From assembly GCA_900638155.1 (NCBI GenBank), contig LR134495.1, positions 186,001 to 250,000 on the forward strand: 64,000 nucleotides of DNA, given 5' to 3'. The DNA is from Mannheimia haemolytica. Lineage in GTDB: Bacteria; Pseudomonadota; Gammaproteobacteria; Enterobacterales; Pasteurellaceae. Each line of letters opens with the position of its first letter. Position 1 is the stretch's first letter. The translations under genes were made by a program, and so were the position numbers. Below are positions 30,901-37,796 of this stretch, in pieces. The notes below the pieces were generated by a model. The model worked only from the letters and a program-made list of their open reading frames with translations. It was not told the origin of the DNA and searched no databases.

Positions 30901-33900
30901 TTGATTAGCAACACTTACACTACCGTCTTTATTAGTGATTTTCGGGCCATTGTTAATGGTAATACCTTCATTAGTAATGTTTGTGCCACCAATAGTTACA
31001 GAACCGTCTTCAGTTAAGTTCACATTTTTCGCTAATGCAACAGTAATATTGTTACCATTGATTTGCGTCATGATGTTTTTACCAGCGTCAAACTTATTCC
31101 ACTCGGTATTGCCTTCAGCACCTTTTACATTCACTTGCGTATTTAATTTTGCATTGTGAACATCACCTGTGTTAGCGCCAAATTTTAAGCCATCGTTAAG
31201 GGTTGCAACTTCTTCTGTAACAGGATTACCATTTTTATCTTTGGTTTCATAAATGATACGAGTCTTACCATCCGCACCATCAACCCCTGGTTGACCATTC
31301 TTAACTGTCACATTTGCAGTTGCAGACTGACCATTTTCACCTTTAGGACCTGTTAAGCCGATAGAGCCATCTTTACCGTTTAATACTACCGCAGAACCGT
31401 CTTTACCATTTACACCAATAGTTCCGTCTTTACCATCAGCACCTGCTTTACCAATTGATAACGTGCTATTTAACGCAAAATCAATTTGATTATTTGTTAC
31501 AGTAGTAATAATGTTTTTATCAGTTGAGGTATAAGTAATTTTCTCACCTAATTGAACATTATCTTCTTGACCATTATCTGCAGTAATATTAAAGCCTTTT
31601 TTCACAAACTCATCTAACTTCGTTACGTTATTTGAAACATTAGTTACATTTTGATTCGTTTCATGAAGTTGTGAACCATTTACAGCATCTTTGCTATCTG
31701 CACTGATTGTACCGTTTGATACATTAGTGATTTTCTTATCACCTGCATTGATACCAGTTTGAGTTACACTTGGGCCATTCGTAATATTCAAACCATCATT
31801 GTTAACTGTAGTATTACCAATAACAACAGAACCGCCATTTGTTAAATTCAAGTTTTTAGCTAACTGAACTTCTAAAATTGAATTACCGTCTGCTTTAACA
31901 TTGATGTTACCTGTAGCAGATTCAAATGTTTTTGACTGCTCTTTAGTTACACCTTCACCTCTCACAGTTACTAAGCTATTAAGCTTATGTTTGTTTTCAG
32001 TGTCATCATCATTACCAGTAAAGCGTAAACCATCGTTTAAGTTAGCAACTTCTTCTTTCTCACCTTTTTCATTGGTGTAAACTATACGAGTAGTTTTCTC
32101 ACCTGTTTTTCCGTCTTTACCAGAAGCACCGTCTAAGCCCGGGGCACCTTTTTCAACGGTCATGGTTGCATTTGCACCATCTTTACCGTTAATACCAATA
32201 GTGCCATCTTTACCATTAATGCCAATGCTACCTGGTTGACCATCTTTGCCAACAATAACTGTACCATTTCCATTAATAGTTACACCATTCTCACCGTCTT
32301 GCCCTTTAATACCAATAGAACCATCTTTTCCGTCTTTACCACCTACAGAAAGAGTTGAATTTAACGCAAATTTAATTTGGTTATCGCTTACCGTTGTAAT
32401 AATATTTGCATCAGGATCAGTAAATTTAATTGTATCTCCTAATTTAACATTATCAGGAGTACCATTATCGGCTGTGATATTAAAGCCACCCTCAACTTTA
32501 TTCGTTAAGTTTGTTACATTTTGGTTTGTTGCATATAATTGTGAACCATTAACAGCATCTTTAGAAGTAGCACTTACGTCCCCATCTGCTACGTTAGTGA
32601 TTTTTTTGCTACCAGCGTCAATGCCGCTTTTAGTAACATTCGGACCACCATTGATAGTTAAACCATTTTGATCAACTTTGGTGTCGCCAATAGTTACAGA
32701 TCCACCCGTAGTCAAATCTAAGGTGTTATTTAAGTTAACTTTAACTTTGCCATCTGTAGCAGTTGTATTGATATTATTGTTACCACCAACTACTTCAACA
32801 GCTTCACCTAATTTTTTCTTAACTGTTTGACCGTCTTGAGCTGTTAAACCAAAACCTTTTTCTGTTGCTTCATTAACCGCTGTTGTAACCGTTTTGCTTA
32901 AGTCAATTTCAACTGTGCCACCATCGTTACGGGTTAAAGTTGCTTTTTTGCCATCTGCATCTGTTGCAGAAGTGGTTACAAAGTTATTTTTAATACCAGT
33001 AACCGCTGCGGTTGTACCATCATTTTTGTTTAACGTTGCAGTTGCGTTACCTTGATTATCATAAACTACACTACCACCTGTTACATGCGTATCTTTAGTG
33101 AAGTCAGTAATCGCTTTCTCACTCAAGCCCACGATATAAGTACGATCGTCACCTTCACGTTTTTCCGTACCAGTAGTATGTTCGGTAACAGTAAGGTACT
33201 CGCTGTTTTTAGGGTTAGCAACTACACCTGTTTTGGTGTCATCATCTTTCTTAAACTCTGTAAGTGCTTTGTCTGTTAACTTAACTTCATAGTTAGTTTT
33301 GTTGGTTACAGGATCTTTTGCACCAGCAGTAACTGTTAAGTAGTCTTTTGAAGACTCTGCATGGCTTGCCGTAGTGCCATCAGCATTAATGGTGTAGGTT
33401 GTAATGCCTGTTGTATCTTTCTTAGCGTCTACAGAGGCAATATTCGTGCCTTTTTCCACTTTTGCAGCGACAGCGGATAACTTACCTGTTGTTGCATCAC
33501 GGGTAATAGTTGTGCCATCAACATTCACTGTAAAATCTAATGAATTTTCTTTATCAGCAAAATTTGGTGTAATCGTTACTGATTTATCGCTTGATTTAAA
33601 ATCAACCACATCACCAAAGTTAACTTTGCTGTCTTTATTTGAGCCGCTTGCTTTTACAGTCCAGCTACCCTCTGTCATCACCGCATATAATTGAGAGCCG
33701 TTGATTGCATCGGTTGACGTATTAGAAATTTCACCTGGTGCAACAAATTTGATTTGGCGTTCGTTAGCATCAGAACCCACACTAACATAGTCACCTGCTA
33801 CTACAGAATCATGACCAGCAAAGTTATAAGTTACGCCATTGATTTCTTTGCTTGCTACAGCTTTAGCTTCTGCAACTGTTGAATGATTACCTAAAATAAC

Positions 33901-35514
33901 AGAACCATTTGTGTTAGCAGTAACATTAGACCCCAACACAAACGTGTCTGTACCGGAAACACGGTTATTTTGACCAAATGCACCTGAGTTATCGCCAGAA
34001 ACAGTGGTGTTAGCACCTACTGCTAAAGAATAATTCCCACTTGCTTCCGATTTATAAGCCATTGCAGTTGAGTAGTTACCTTTCGCATTCGCTTCATAAC
34101 CAACAGATGTACCACCTAAACCTTCAACTTTAGCATGTGAACCGATAGCAGTTGCATTATCCTTACTTACTGTTGAGTTATAACCCACAGTAACAGATTG
34201 GTTTCCTGAAGATTTTGCCGTTTCACCAATTGCGATACCACCCGCTTTTTCAGCAATAGAATGAGCACCAATACTGATTACTTTTTCTTCTTTTGCGGTA
34301 GCGTTCCAACCGATACTGATTGCATTTGCACCTGTCGCATTTGAAATATTACCGAATGCAATAGCTCCTGTACCATTTGATTTTGAATCCACACCAAATG
34401 CAATAGCACCATCACCCTTTGCAGTAGCATTAGTTGAGAAAGCTACTGTATCGTTAGATAATGCACGGGTATTTGTACCTAATGCATAAGCATTATTCGC
34501 TTTTTCAGAGCTATTAGCATTAACTACTGTTTTCAATTCAGGAATAGTGATAGTTGTACCGTCAGGCAAAATTACCTTACCTTCTGCATTTTCAACAAAA
34601 CCACCCGCTTGTGCATTAGTACCAATTGCAAAGGCACTTTCACCATTAGTTTTTGCTTTAGTACCAATTGAGAACGCATCTGAACCTACGGCTAAGGTAT
34701 TATTTTGACCATCATAAATAGAACGTCTATTTTCTGCACCTAAACTACCATCAACAGTCTGTGGTGTACCGCTACCAATTGCAAAAGAACGGTTGCCTAG
34801 CGCTGTAGCCGAAGCACCAATAGCAAAGCTGGCTTTTTGATTTGCCCAAGATGATGAACCTATAGCAGCAGAATAATCTGCAATTGCTGCAGATTGACGC
34901 ATTGCTGCAAATGAGTTAAATCCTTCCGAACGTGCAGAGGTACCTAATGCTACAGAACCAGTATCTGCAGTACGAGAAAAAGGACCAATTGCAAGAGACA
35001 ATGCCCCTCCAGCATGTGAATAATCACCAATAGCTACGCCTGACGCTTTATTACCATTTTTATCTTCTAAAGCTGTAGCATAGTGTCCAATTACAACTGC
35101 TGAGGTAGTATTAGACTTATACAATAATCTAGAATTATCACTAACACCTGTAGTTACCCCAGATGTTTGAGGCTGAGTTCTGTCTGCATAGGATAAGCTA
35201 CCTGGGTTAAAGTAGTTATATGGATTCGTAGCAGAATTTGTAGGCACACTAGAGTTTGTAGTAACAACTATATTGCCATTAGTCCCTGTGATTGTATCAA
35301 TAATCACCGCCGCTTCTGCCGGTGTAGCAGAAAGCATAAAGGCTGCCATTCCACCGATAAGGGTTGCTCCCCCTAGAATGCCAGCCGCTGCTAATTTAAT
35401 AGTACCGCGCTCATCAGTAGAAGAAGCAGCTTTACCTTGCGATCGAGCAAGTTCAGACACAACTTCCATTTTTTGCGTCGTTCGGTTAAAAATAACCTTA
35501 AATATTTTGTTCAT
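21952..35514 (-). CDS. Giant trimeric autotransporter adhesin (YadA-like, collagen-like blocks)
   Basis: The 4520-residue protein is a type Vc secreted surface adhesin. Residues 1-29 (MNKIFKVIFNRTTQKMEVV...) are the extended signal peptide region; a hydrophobic signal sequence ends at about ATPAEAA (residue 69). A first YadA-like head of SVALG/AIAFG-type repeats covers about 155-560 and a second about 2200-2380. Necks of the type DAVNGSQLY recur throughout. Ten Gly-X-Y (GKDG-rich) blocks begin near 32340, 31460, 30630, 29850, 28080, 27150, 26080, 24945, 24105 and 23330; each is followed by a TRIVY...LNDGL unit. The last 75 residues are neck plus YadA anchor, ending VGYQW. The frame is open over 13.5 kb. 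Confidence 0.95.
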   Translation of the reverse strand: MNKIFKVIFNRTTQKMEVVSELARSQGKAASSTDERGTIKLAAAGILGGATLIGGMAAFMLSATPAEAAVIIDTITGTNGNIVVTTNSSVPTNSATNPYNYFNPGSLSYADRTQPQTSGVTTGVSDNSRLLYKSNTTSAVVIGHYATALEDKNGNKASGVAIGDYSHAGGALSLAIGPFSRTADTGSVALGTSARSEGFNSFAAMRQSAAIADYSAAIGSSSWANQKASFAIGASATALGNRSFAIGSGTPQTVDGSLGAENRRSIYDGQNNTLAVGSDAFSIGTKAKTNGESAFAIGTNAQAGGFVENAEGKVILPDGTTITIPELKTVVNANSSEKANNAYALGTNTRALSNDTVAFSTNATAKGDGAIAFGVDSKSNGTGAIAFGNISNATGANAISIGWNATAKEEKVISIGAHSIAEKAGGIAIGETAKSSGNQSVTVGYNSTVSKDNATAIGSHAKVEGLGGTSVGYEANAKGNYSTAMAYKSEASGNYSLAVGANTTVSGDNSGAFGQNNRVSGTDTFVLGSNVTANTNGSVILGNHSTVAEAKAVASKEINGVTYNFAGHDSVVAGDYVSVGSDANERQIKFVAPGEISNTSTDAINGSQLYAVMTEGSWTVKASGSNKDSKVNFGDVVDFKSSDKSVTITPNFADKENSLDFTVNVDGTTITRDATTGKLSAVAAKVEKGTNIASVDAKKDTTGITTYTINADGTTASHAESSKDYLTVTAGAKDPVTNKTNYEVKLTDKALTEFKKDDDTKTGVVANPKNSEYLTVTEHTTGTEKREGDDRTYIVGLSEKAITDFTKDTHVTGGSVVYDNQGNATATLNKNDGTTAAVTGIKNNFVTTSATDADGKKATLTRNDGGTVEIDLSKTVTTAVNEATEKGFGLTAQDGQTVKKKLGEAVEVVGGNNNINTTATDGKVKVNLNNTLDLTTGGSVTIGDTKVDQNGLTINGGPNVTKSGIDAGSKKITNVADGDVSATSKDAVNGSQLYATNQNVTNLTNKVEGGFNITADNGTPDNVKLGDTIKFTDPDANIITTVSDNQIKFALNSTLSVGGKDGKDGSIGIKGQDGENGVTINGNGTVIVGKDGQPGSIGINGKDGTIGINGKDGANATMTVEKGAPGLDGASGKDGKTGEKTTRIVYTNEKGEKEEVANLNDGLRFTGNDDDTENKHKLNSLVTVRGEGVTKEQSKTFESATGNINVKADGNSILEVQLAKNLNLTNGGSVVIGNTTVNNDGLNITNGPSVTQTGINAGDKKITNVSNGTISADSKDAVNGSQLHETNQNVTNVSNNVTKLDEFVKKGFNITADNGQEDNVQLGEKITYTSTDKNIITTVTNNQIDFALNSTLSIGKAGADGKDGTIGVNGKDGSAVVLNGKDGSIGLTGPKGENGQSATANVTVKNGQPGVDGADGKTRIIYETKDKNGNPVTEEVATLNDGLKFGANTGDVHNAKLNTQVNVKGAEGNTEWNKFDAGKNIMTQINGNNITVALAKNVNLTEDGSVTIGGTNITNEGITINNGPKITNKDGSVSVANQDGSPTKITNVKAGDVNNTSTDAVNGSQLYTVQEIANAGWNLTINEGQNSSNVKPKETVDLNNKDGNIQITKDAHNVTFALNNELTIGGPGKNGADGKDGSIGVKGADGSTGVALNGKDGSIGINGKDGANANITVKNGKPGVDGVDGTTKTRIVYETKDGPEEVATLNDGLKFVGDDNKVIAKKLNQTLNVTGGADLTKLADNNIGVVNTNDGLVVKLSKDVNLTKDGSVTIGNTTLNDSGLTIANGPSVTNTGISAGNKQITNVSSGLTDANGQKTDLANATTTNAVNVGDLKDTVNNLTNATTGGFGLTGDDKNTEVKQDLGKTIQVKGKDGVTVTANVAEKALEIALAGDVSVSGKDGKDGSIGVKGTDGKDGVTINGNGTVVVGKDGAPGKIGINGKDGANATMTVEKGAPGLDGAQGKDGKDGTQTTRIVYTNETGGKEEVATLNDGLRFTGNNEVENKHKLNSLVTIIGEGVNKEQSNAFQSAAGNINVVADGNGNLTVKLAKNLNLTDSGSVTIGGTNITNEGITINNGPKITNEGGNVKVGDVNGAPVKITNVKEGDLSETSKDAVNGSQLYATNQNVTNLSNKVAQGFNITADNGTADNVQLGETITYTSSDKNIVTTVSNNTIDFKLSDAAVDKFTVKYFSVNSTVPENRLNDGAKGVNSIAIGPNATSVDQGAIALGTNSNANGNAAAALGVNSKAEGIQATAVGSQANATANGATAIGRETTASAGDATAVGSNANATKEKATALGVGSRAEDRAALAVGTNATASAQSAVAVGTQSVADKQFAVAVGMGAQATLENSVALGSESTVTAATPTSNATVGGITYTGFAGANENTNYVVSVGSAGKERQIQNVAAGRITSDSTDAINGSQLYAVADKLVKTGFNITADNSGLDAGAKEDNVKLGETVKYTSTDTNVVTTVTNNTIDFGLADNISVGGKPGKDGTPGKDGSIGVKGADGKDGVTIKPEAIVFHGVDGVNGKDGADGKDGKDGAASIKVEKGAKGLDGNDGKDGESKTRIVYEKPNGEKEEVATLNDGLKFGANNGTVHNAKLNTQVDVKGAAGNTDWTKFDAGQNVMTQIVDNTITVALAKDLTGLNSATFGTEGDSTVINKDGVTIAKKDPNDANKSNVTLTEDGLSNGGNQITNVDSGLKDKNGQPVDLKDAEGDVLNNAVNVGDLKNTAENLSTNAFGLKDKEGNEFKQNLGTTAQITGDSNINTKVVDVQNPDGTTTKALEVSLNNDLSVGKDGKAGAIGVKGQDGKDGVSIKGDDGKNGVPGEASVVVGRNGADGIDGKVGVNGKDGASVVLNGKDGSIGLTGPKGADGQPGASTNIAVKDGKQGVDGTGKDGLPGDNGETRIVYKNGDKEEQVANLNDGLIFTGNNADTLNRHKLNTVVNVVGEGVDKAASAVFKSAAGNINVKADGTDKLEIQLNRELKDLTNAKFVEYKQGDDGKEVVDNTKPSTELTNKGITITPANSENGADAKPVSLTDKGLDNGNNQIVNVDSGLKDKDGNAVELKNASGDVLNNAVNVGDLKNTAENLSTDAFGLKDKEGNEFKQNLGTTAQITGDSNINTKVVDVQNPDGTTTKALEVSLNSDLSVGKDGKAGTIGIKGQDGKDGVSIKGDNGKDGTPGEATITVGRDGKDGDDGIDGKVGVNGKDGSAVVLNGKDGSIGLNGKDGKDGLTFKSADGAQGVNGKDGENGLPGQNGTTRIVYQPTDKDGNPQGEPETVATLNDGLIFAGNNDKLNRHKLNSVVNIVGEVAQGINDKESSENFKSAAGNINVVANEKDQLEIQLNRDLKDLTSAKFVEYKPGENGGKDVVDNTKPSTEITNNGMTITPAKPADGADGEVKAPVKLTQDGLDNGNNQIVNVKSGIDGINGQPGKDGKAVESVNDLTDEQLEKVGTNAANIKDVRNATDSLINKGFNITADNSELADGAKEDNVKLGETVNYTSKDKNIITTVSDNAIDFALNNNLTIGGPGKDGKDGVDGKVGVKGADGTAGVTLNGKDGSIGLTGPKGQDGKDGASATISVKDGAKGLAGNDGKDGESKTRIVYEKPDGTTEEVATLNDGLRFVGDDGKVIDKKLNETLQISGGDTDLDDLSDDNIGVVNKDGKLMVKLARNIDLTDEGSVTIGDTYIDTNVVGVGDSALTGDSLTVGGDNSITVDGNKGTIGGLTNKTFDPNNFTSGQAATEDQLKQVYDVANSGWDIAANGNNSTNVGPKGKVSFNNEDGNIIITKETTDNNVTFALNNDLTIGGPGKDGKPGKDGAIGVKGADGTTGVTLNGKDGTIGINGKDGSNGTMTFEQGKPGVDGKDGETKTRIVYETKDKDGNPVKEEVATLNDGLKFVGDDGKVITKKLNETLSITGGEKDATKLSDANNIGVVNNNGTLTVKLAKDIDLTKDGSVTIGDTTVNNDGLTIKDGPSVTKAGINAGDKKITNVQDGEISATSKDAVNGSQLYQVQEVANAGWNLTANGKDKGNVKPGATVDLNNKDGNIIITKEGNNVTFGLNNNLTIGGKDGKDGQIGIAGKDGKDGVTIKGDGTITAGRDGKDGVDGSIGATGKDGASVVLNGKDGSIGLTGPKGADGKPGASANIAVKDGAEGVDGTNGKDGLPGENGKTRIVYETKDKDGKTVTEQVATLNDGLIFSGNNEDVKNRQKLNTEVKVKGEGVDKTASENFKSASGNINVKANGTDTLEVQLAKAIDLTEDGSVTTGDTTVNNNGLTIKDGPSVTKGGIDAKGTKITNVKDGDVTATSKDAVNGSQLYNAMQNTGWDLTVDGNVAETSEKGAQRVNNNGKVAVSGGKNIVVSRKGSTVEVATSSNPEFDSVKVGGTTISSTVAKDGVNELNIAGSKNAQTRITNVAPGVKGTDAVNVNQLKGAENRLNNRISNVDKDLRAGIAGALAAGNLYHVTQPGKSMVSAGVGAYRGQGAIAVGYSRLSDNGKVGIKFSVNSNSRGDTGAAASVGYQW

Positions 35515-35540
35515 AATTTTATACCTTTAGATATATAAAA

Positions 35541-35582
35541 AAGCTTATTTCTGATGTTAGAATTAACCTTAGAAATAAGCTT
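35541..35582 (-). promoter_or_regulatory. Leader hairpin of the adhesin mRNA (possible attenuator)
   Basis: On the minus strand AAGCTTATTTCT (from 35582) pairs perfectly over 12 bp with AGAAATAAGCTT (ending 35541) around an 18-nt loop, followed at once by TTTTTATATAT. The ribosome site AAAGGT and the start codon come 20-27 nt later. The arrangement looks like an intrinsic terminator placed inside the leader of the gene it precedes. Confidence 0.55.
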
Positions 35583-35985
35583 ACTTCGTAAATAATTCGG
35601 CAATTACAACCCACCGAATAAACAACTTTACTGCTCTTTATAAGAGGACAGTCATCTCAATAATAGTAAGATTTTCACTTCAAAACCTCAACAAGCTTTT
35701 AACATCTTTACAATTCTCTTATTATCAAGATAATAAAATTAACAAAACCCCTTATAAATCAAACAAATACACAGCAAATATACTTAATTTACAAATAAAT
35801 ACCAAACGGAAAATTATTAACATTCTACCTATTTTTAATTAACCAATATGCAACAAAGCCATATTAATAATAAGGTTATCACTGGTTTTTATCCCTTATT
35901 TTTTATGAAAAATCTTATAATATTGAATATTTACTCCAGTTTTAATCGAGAATTATGTTCTTTTTTATTTTGTTATTCTCTTTAG
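35583..35985. other. AT-rich intergenic region upstream of the adhesin
   Basis: About 400 bp with no credible open frame lie between the adhesin leader and the terminator of the zinc-ribbon gene. It must hold the adhesin promoter, but several AT-rich hexamers compete and I cannot choose one. I see no phase-variable homopolymer or short tandem repeat. Confidence 0.6.
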
Positions 35986-35989
35986 GTAT

Positions 35990-36012
35990 AAAAAAACCCG
36001 GTAAATACCGGG
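35990..36012 (-). terminator. Terminator after the zinc-ribbon gene
   Basis: CCCGGTA-AA-TACCGGG (35997-36012; 2-nt loop), read on the minus strand, is followed by TTTTTT. It lies just past the stop of the gene starting at 36251. Confidence 0.85.
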
Positions 36013-36020
36013 CTTTTATT

Positions 36021-36251
36021 TCAATGAGTTATCCAACTTGCTAGAGCGATTACCGCAATAAAAATAACTAACCAAATAAGTTGTAATTTTACGCTTTTGC
36101 GATTGATCTCCTGGTTGTGTAATCGGCGCTGTTCTAACTTTTGCCGATATATCACTAAATCGGCTTCTTTAAACGAGAAGCCACAATGTATGCAATGTTC
36201 TAAACTGTCACTAATACGCTTTCGACACTCCGGACAACGGTGTAATGCCAT
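36021..36251 (-). CDS. Small zinc-ribbon membrane protein
   Basis: The 76-residue protein has a zinc ribbon at its N-terminus (CPECRKRI...HCIHCGF, residues 5-25), a charged linker with RQKLEQRRLHNQE, and one C-terminal membrane helix (about 53-72, IWLVIFIAVIALASWI). The ribbon would face the cytoplasm. Such short ribbon-plus-anchor proteins have no fixed function. It follows the next upstream gene by only 7 bp, so the two are probably one operon. Confidence 0.75.
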   Translation of the reverse strand: MALHRCPECRKRISDSLEHCIHCGFSFKEADLVIYRQKLEQRRLHNQEINRKSVKLQLIWLVIFIAVIALASWITH

Positions 36252-36258
36252 AATTACC

Positions 36259-37002
36259 TCAATTTATTACTTTGCATAATCGGCTATCCGTACATTGTTC
36301 AACATGAACATGGTAGTATTGATGAGTATCACGATTGAAAAACAAGAAAGATTGATTACCTCTTATTTTTGTTCCCATAATGTAGCCGTTATCACTATTG
36401 GTGGATAATATGTAGTATTTTTGATTCTCTATTTCGATGTAATCATAGGTAGTTCTTAGTCCGGCACGCAAATAACCAATATGCAATGAGAGCAAACTGA
36501 AATAGAGAAAAATAAAGATATTAAAGAACGCAAGGCTTCCTCCCAACAACATTTTCCTAAAATCCAGATCGAACTTGGTATTGTTCCATCTCTTACGGAA
36601 AAAGAATACGCTCACACCACTTACAAAAATATAGATAAAAGAGATATAAATGGGCACTATCCCGGTAAATAAGTAAAAAGTAAGAATAACAGGCACTGTA
36701 AACACAGAAACCAACACAATCACCCTTAACCAACCTAGATTTCGGAAATAATGCAGCTGAAAAACTTTATTTAGTAAACTATAACCTAGGGCATAACACA
36801 AGAATAAGATAACTGAAGTACCAAATACATAAGCTAAACTCCTCGCCATACTCCCATTGCCGATTTCGACATGCCACCAAGGGTAGCCATGAAATATGGC
36901 TTGTCCCCAACCGTAACAGTAGGCGGTAGCAAAGCTAATAAGTGTAAAAAATGCAAGAGAAAATGAAGAATTGATAATTTTACTAATGTGTTTATTTAGC
37001 AT
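36259..37002 (-). CDS. Unknown multi-pass membrane protein
   Basis: The 247-residue protein has about five hydrophobic helices in its first 175 residues (roughly 12-33, 58-79, 90-112, 113-133 and 152-175). A soluble C-terminal tail of about 70 residues follows, rich in tyrosine and asparagine, with two cysteines near the end (QCTDSRLCKVIN). I recognise no family. It is upstream of, and close to, the zinc-ribbon gene. No ribosome site stands out before ATG 37002. Confidence 0.65.
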   Translation of the reverse strand: MLNKHISKIINSSFSLAFFTLISFATAYCYGWGQAIFHGYPWWHVEIGNGSMARSLAYVFGTSVILFLCYALGYSLLNKVFQLHYFRNLGWLRVIVLVSVFTVPVILTFYLFTGIVPIYISFIYIFVSGVSVFFFRKRWNNTKFDLDFRKMLLGGSLAFFNIFIFLYFSLLSLHIGYLRAGLRTTYDYIEIENQKYYILSTNSDNGYIMGTKIRGNQSFLFFNRDTHQYYHVHVEQCTDSRLCKVIN

Positions 37003-37173
37003 AACAAAAAAATGTCTACTTCCATTAAAACCTAACTATTTTTGATTACTATAATAACCCGTATTACACAAAAAACAAACATTTAATTCACACAAAATTA
37101 GAAAATTTGCTTTAGTAAGGTTGAAAATATAACTCTAAAACACGATAATAAAAAACTTCCCAGCTAGCAATAG

Positions 37174-37512
37174 CTAGACTGCTTCATCGTCAGTTTCCCC
37201 GGTACGGGTGCGGATAACTTGTTCAATATTCGCCACATAAATTTTGCCATCACCCACTTGCCCAGAATAGGACGCATTGAGAATGGCATTGATCACTTCA
37301 TCGGCTTGGTAATTAGAAACCAATATCTCCACCTTAATTTTAGGACGAAAGTCAATGCGGCTCATTTGGCTAAGCTCCTGTTCGGTATGCCCATATTGGC
37401 GTCCAAAGCCTTTTACTTCGGTAATAGTCATTCCTTGAATACCGATTTCTGAAAGTGCATCTTGCACTTGGTCTAATTTTGAAGGTTGGATAATGGTAGT
37501 AATCAGTTTCAT
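37174..37512 (-). CDS. glnB: PII nitrogen-regulatory protein lacking Tyr51
   Basis: PII proteins are trimers that sense ATP/ADP and 2-oxoglutarate and control nitrogen assimilation enzymes, kinases or transporters. The 112-residue protein keeps the family ends: MTITEVKGFGRQYGHTE (28-44), GQVGDGKIYVANIEQVIRTRTGE (85-107). The T-loop, however, reads ELSQMSRIDF, so the uridylylated Tyr51 is Ser51 and Tyr46 is Glu. The frame is open far upstream, but ATG 37512 is the family start with GAAGGATATAAT before it. It could be a divergent GlnB or GlnK; no amtB lies beside it. Confidence 0.85.
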   Translation of the reverse strand: MKLITTIIQPSKLDQVQDALSEIGIQGMTITEVKGFGRQYGHTEQELSQMSRIDFRPKIKVEILVSNYQADEVINAILNASYSGQVGDGKIYVANIEQVIRTRTGETDDEAV

Positions 37513-37692
37513 ATTATATCCTTCTCTGTTTGAGTTGCCGTAAGTATAAAAAGCTATTGAGGGGTATGCAAGGTAGGAGGTATTTTCTCCGTGAAATATT
37601 CTGCCAAATTTCCTCCTCTTTGCTTCTGCCAAATCTCCCCCAGCATACAAGCGGTCACTTTTTTCAAAAATTTTGCACTTTTTTTATTTTTG

Positions 37693-37722
37693 CCCTTGAA
37701 CAGCGCATTTTCGTCCCTATTT
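37693..37722 (+). promoter_or_regulatory. Sigma-32 (heat-shock) promoter of dnaK
   Basis: CCCTTGAA (37693-37700) and CCCTATTT (37715-37722), 14 bp apart, match the RpoH consensus CTTGAA...CCCCATNT closely. They lie 75 bp upstream of dnaK. A 7-bp hairpin (AACGGGA/TCCCGTT, 37736-37756) forms early in the leader. Confidence 0.8.
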
Positions 37723-37796
37723 ATGGTTTCGTCTGAACGGGAAATGCAATCCCGTTTCTTAATTAAACTGAATTTATTATTTAGAGGAATCATAAA

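Noticed and set aside
21952..35514. Repeated short DNA words that could suggest a CRISPR array or tandem repeat locus
   Set aside because: The repeats have no constant spacer length, and they are codons of Gly-X-Y triplets and neck motifs in a continuous frame. No cas genes are nearby.
22256..35530. Many open frames on the plus strand opposite the adhesin gene, rich in Pro, Ser and Leu
   Set aside because: They are antisense shadows of Gly-Lys-Asp-rich repeats; they lack ribosome sites, have no domain logic and overlap a convincing 4520-residue protein.
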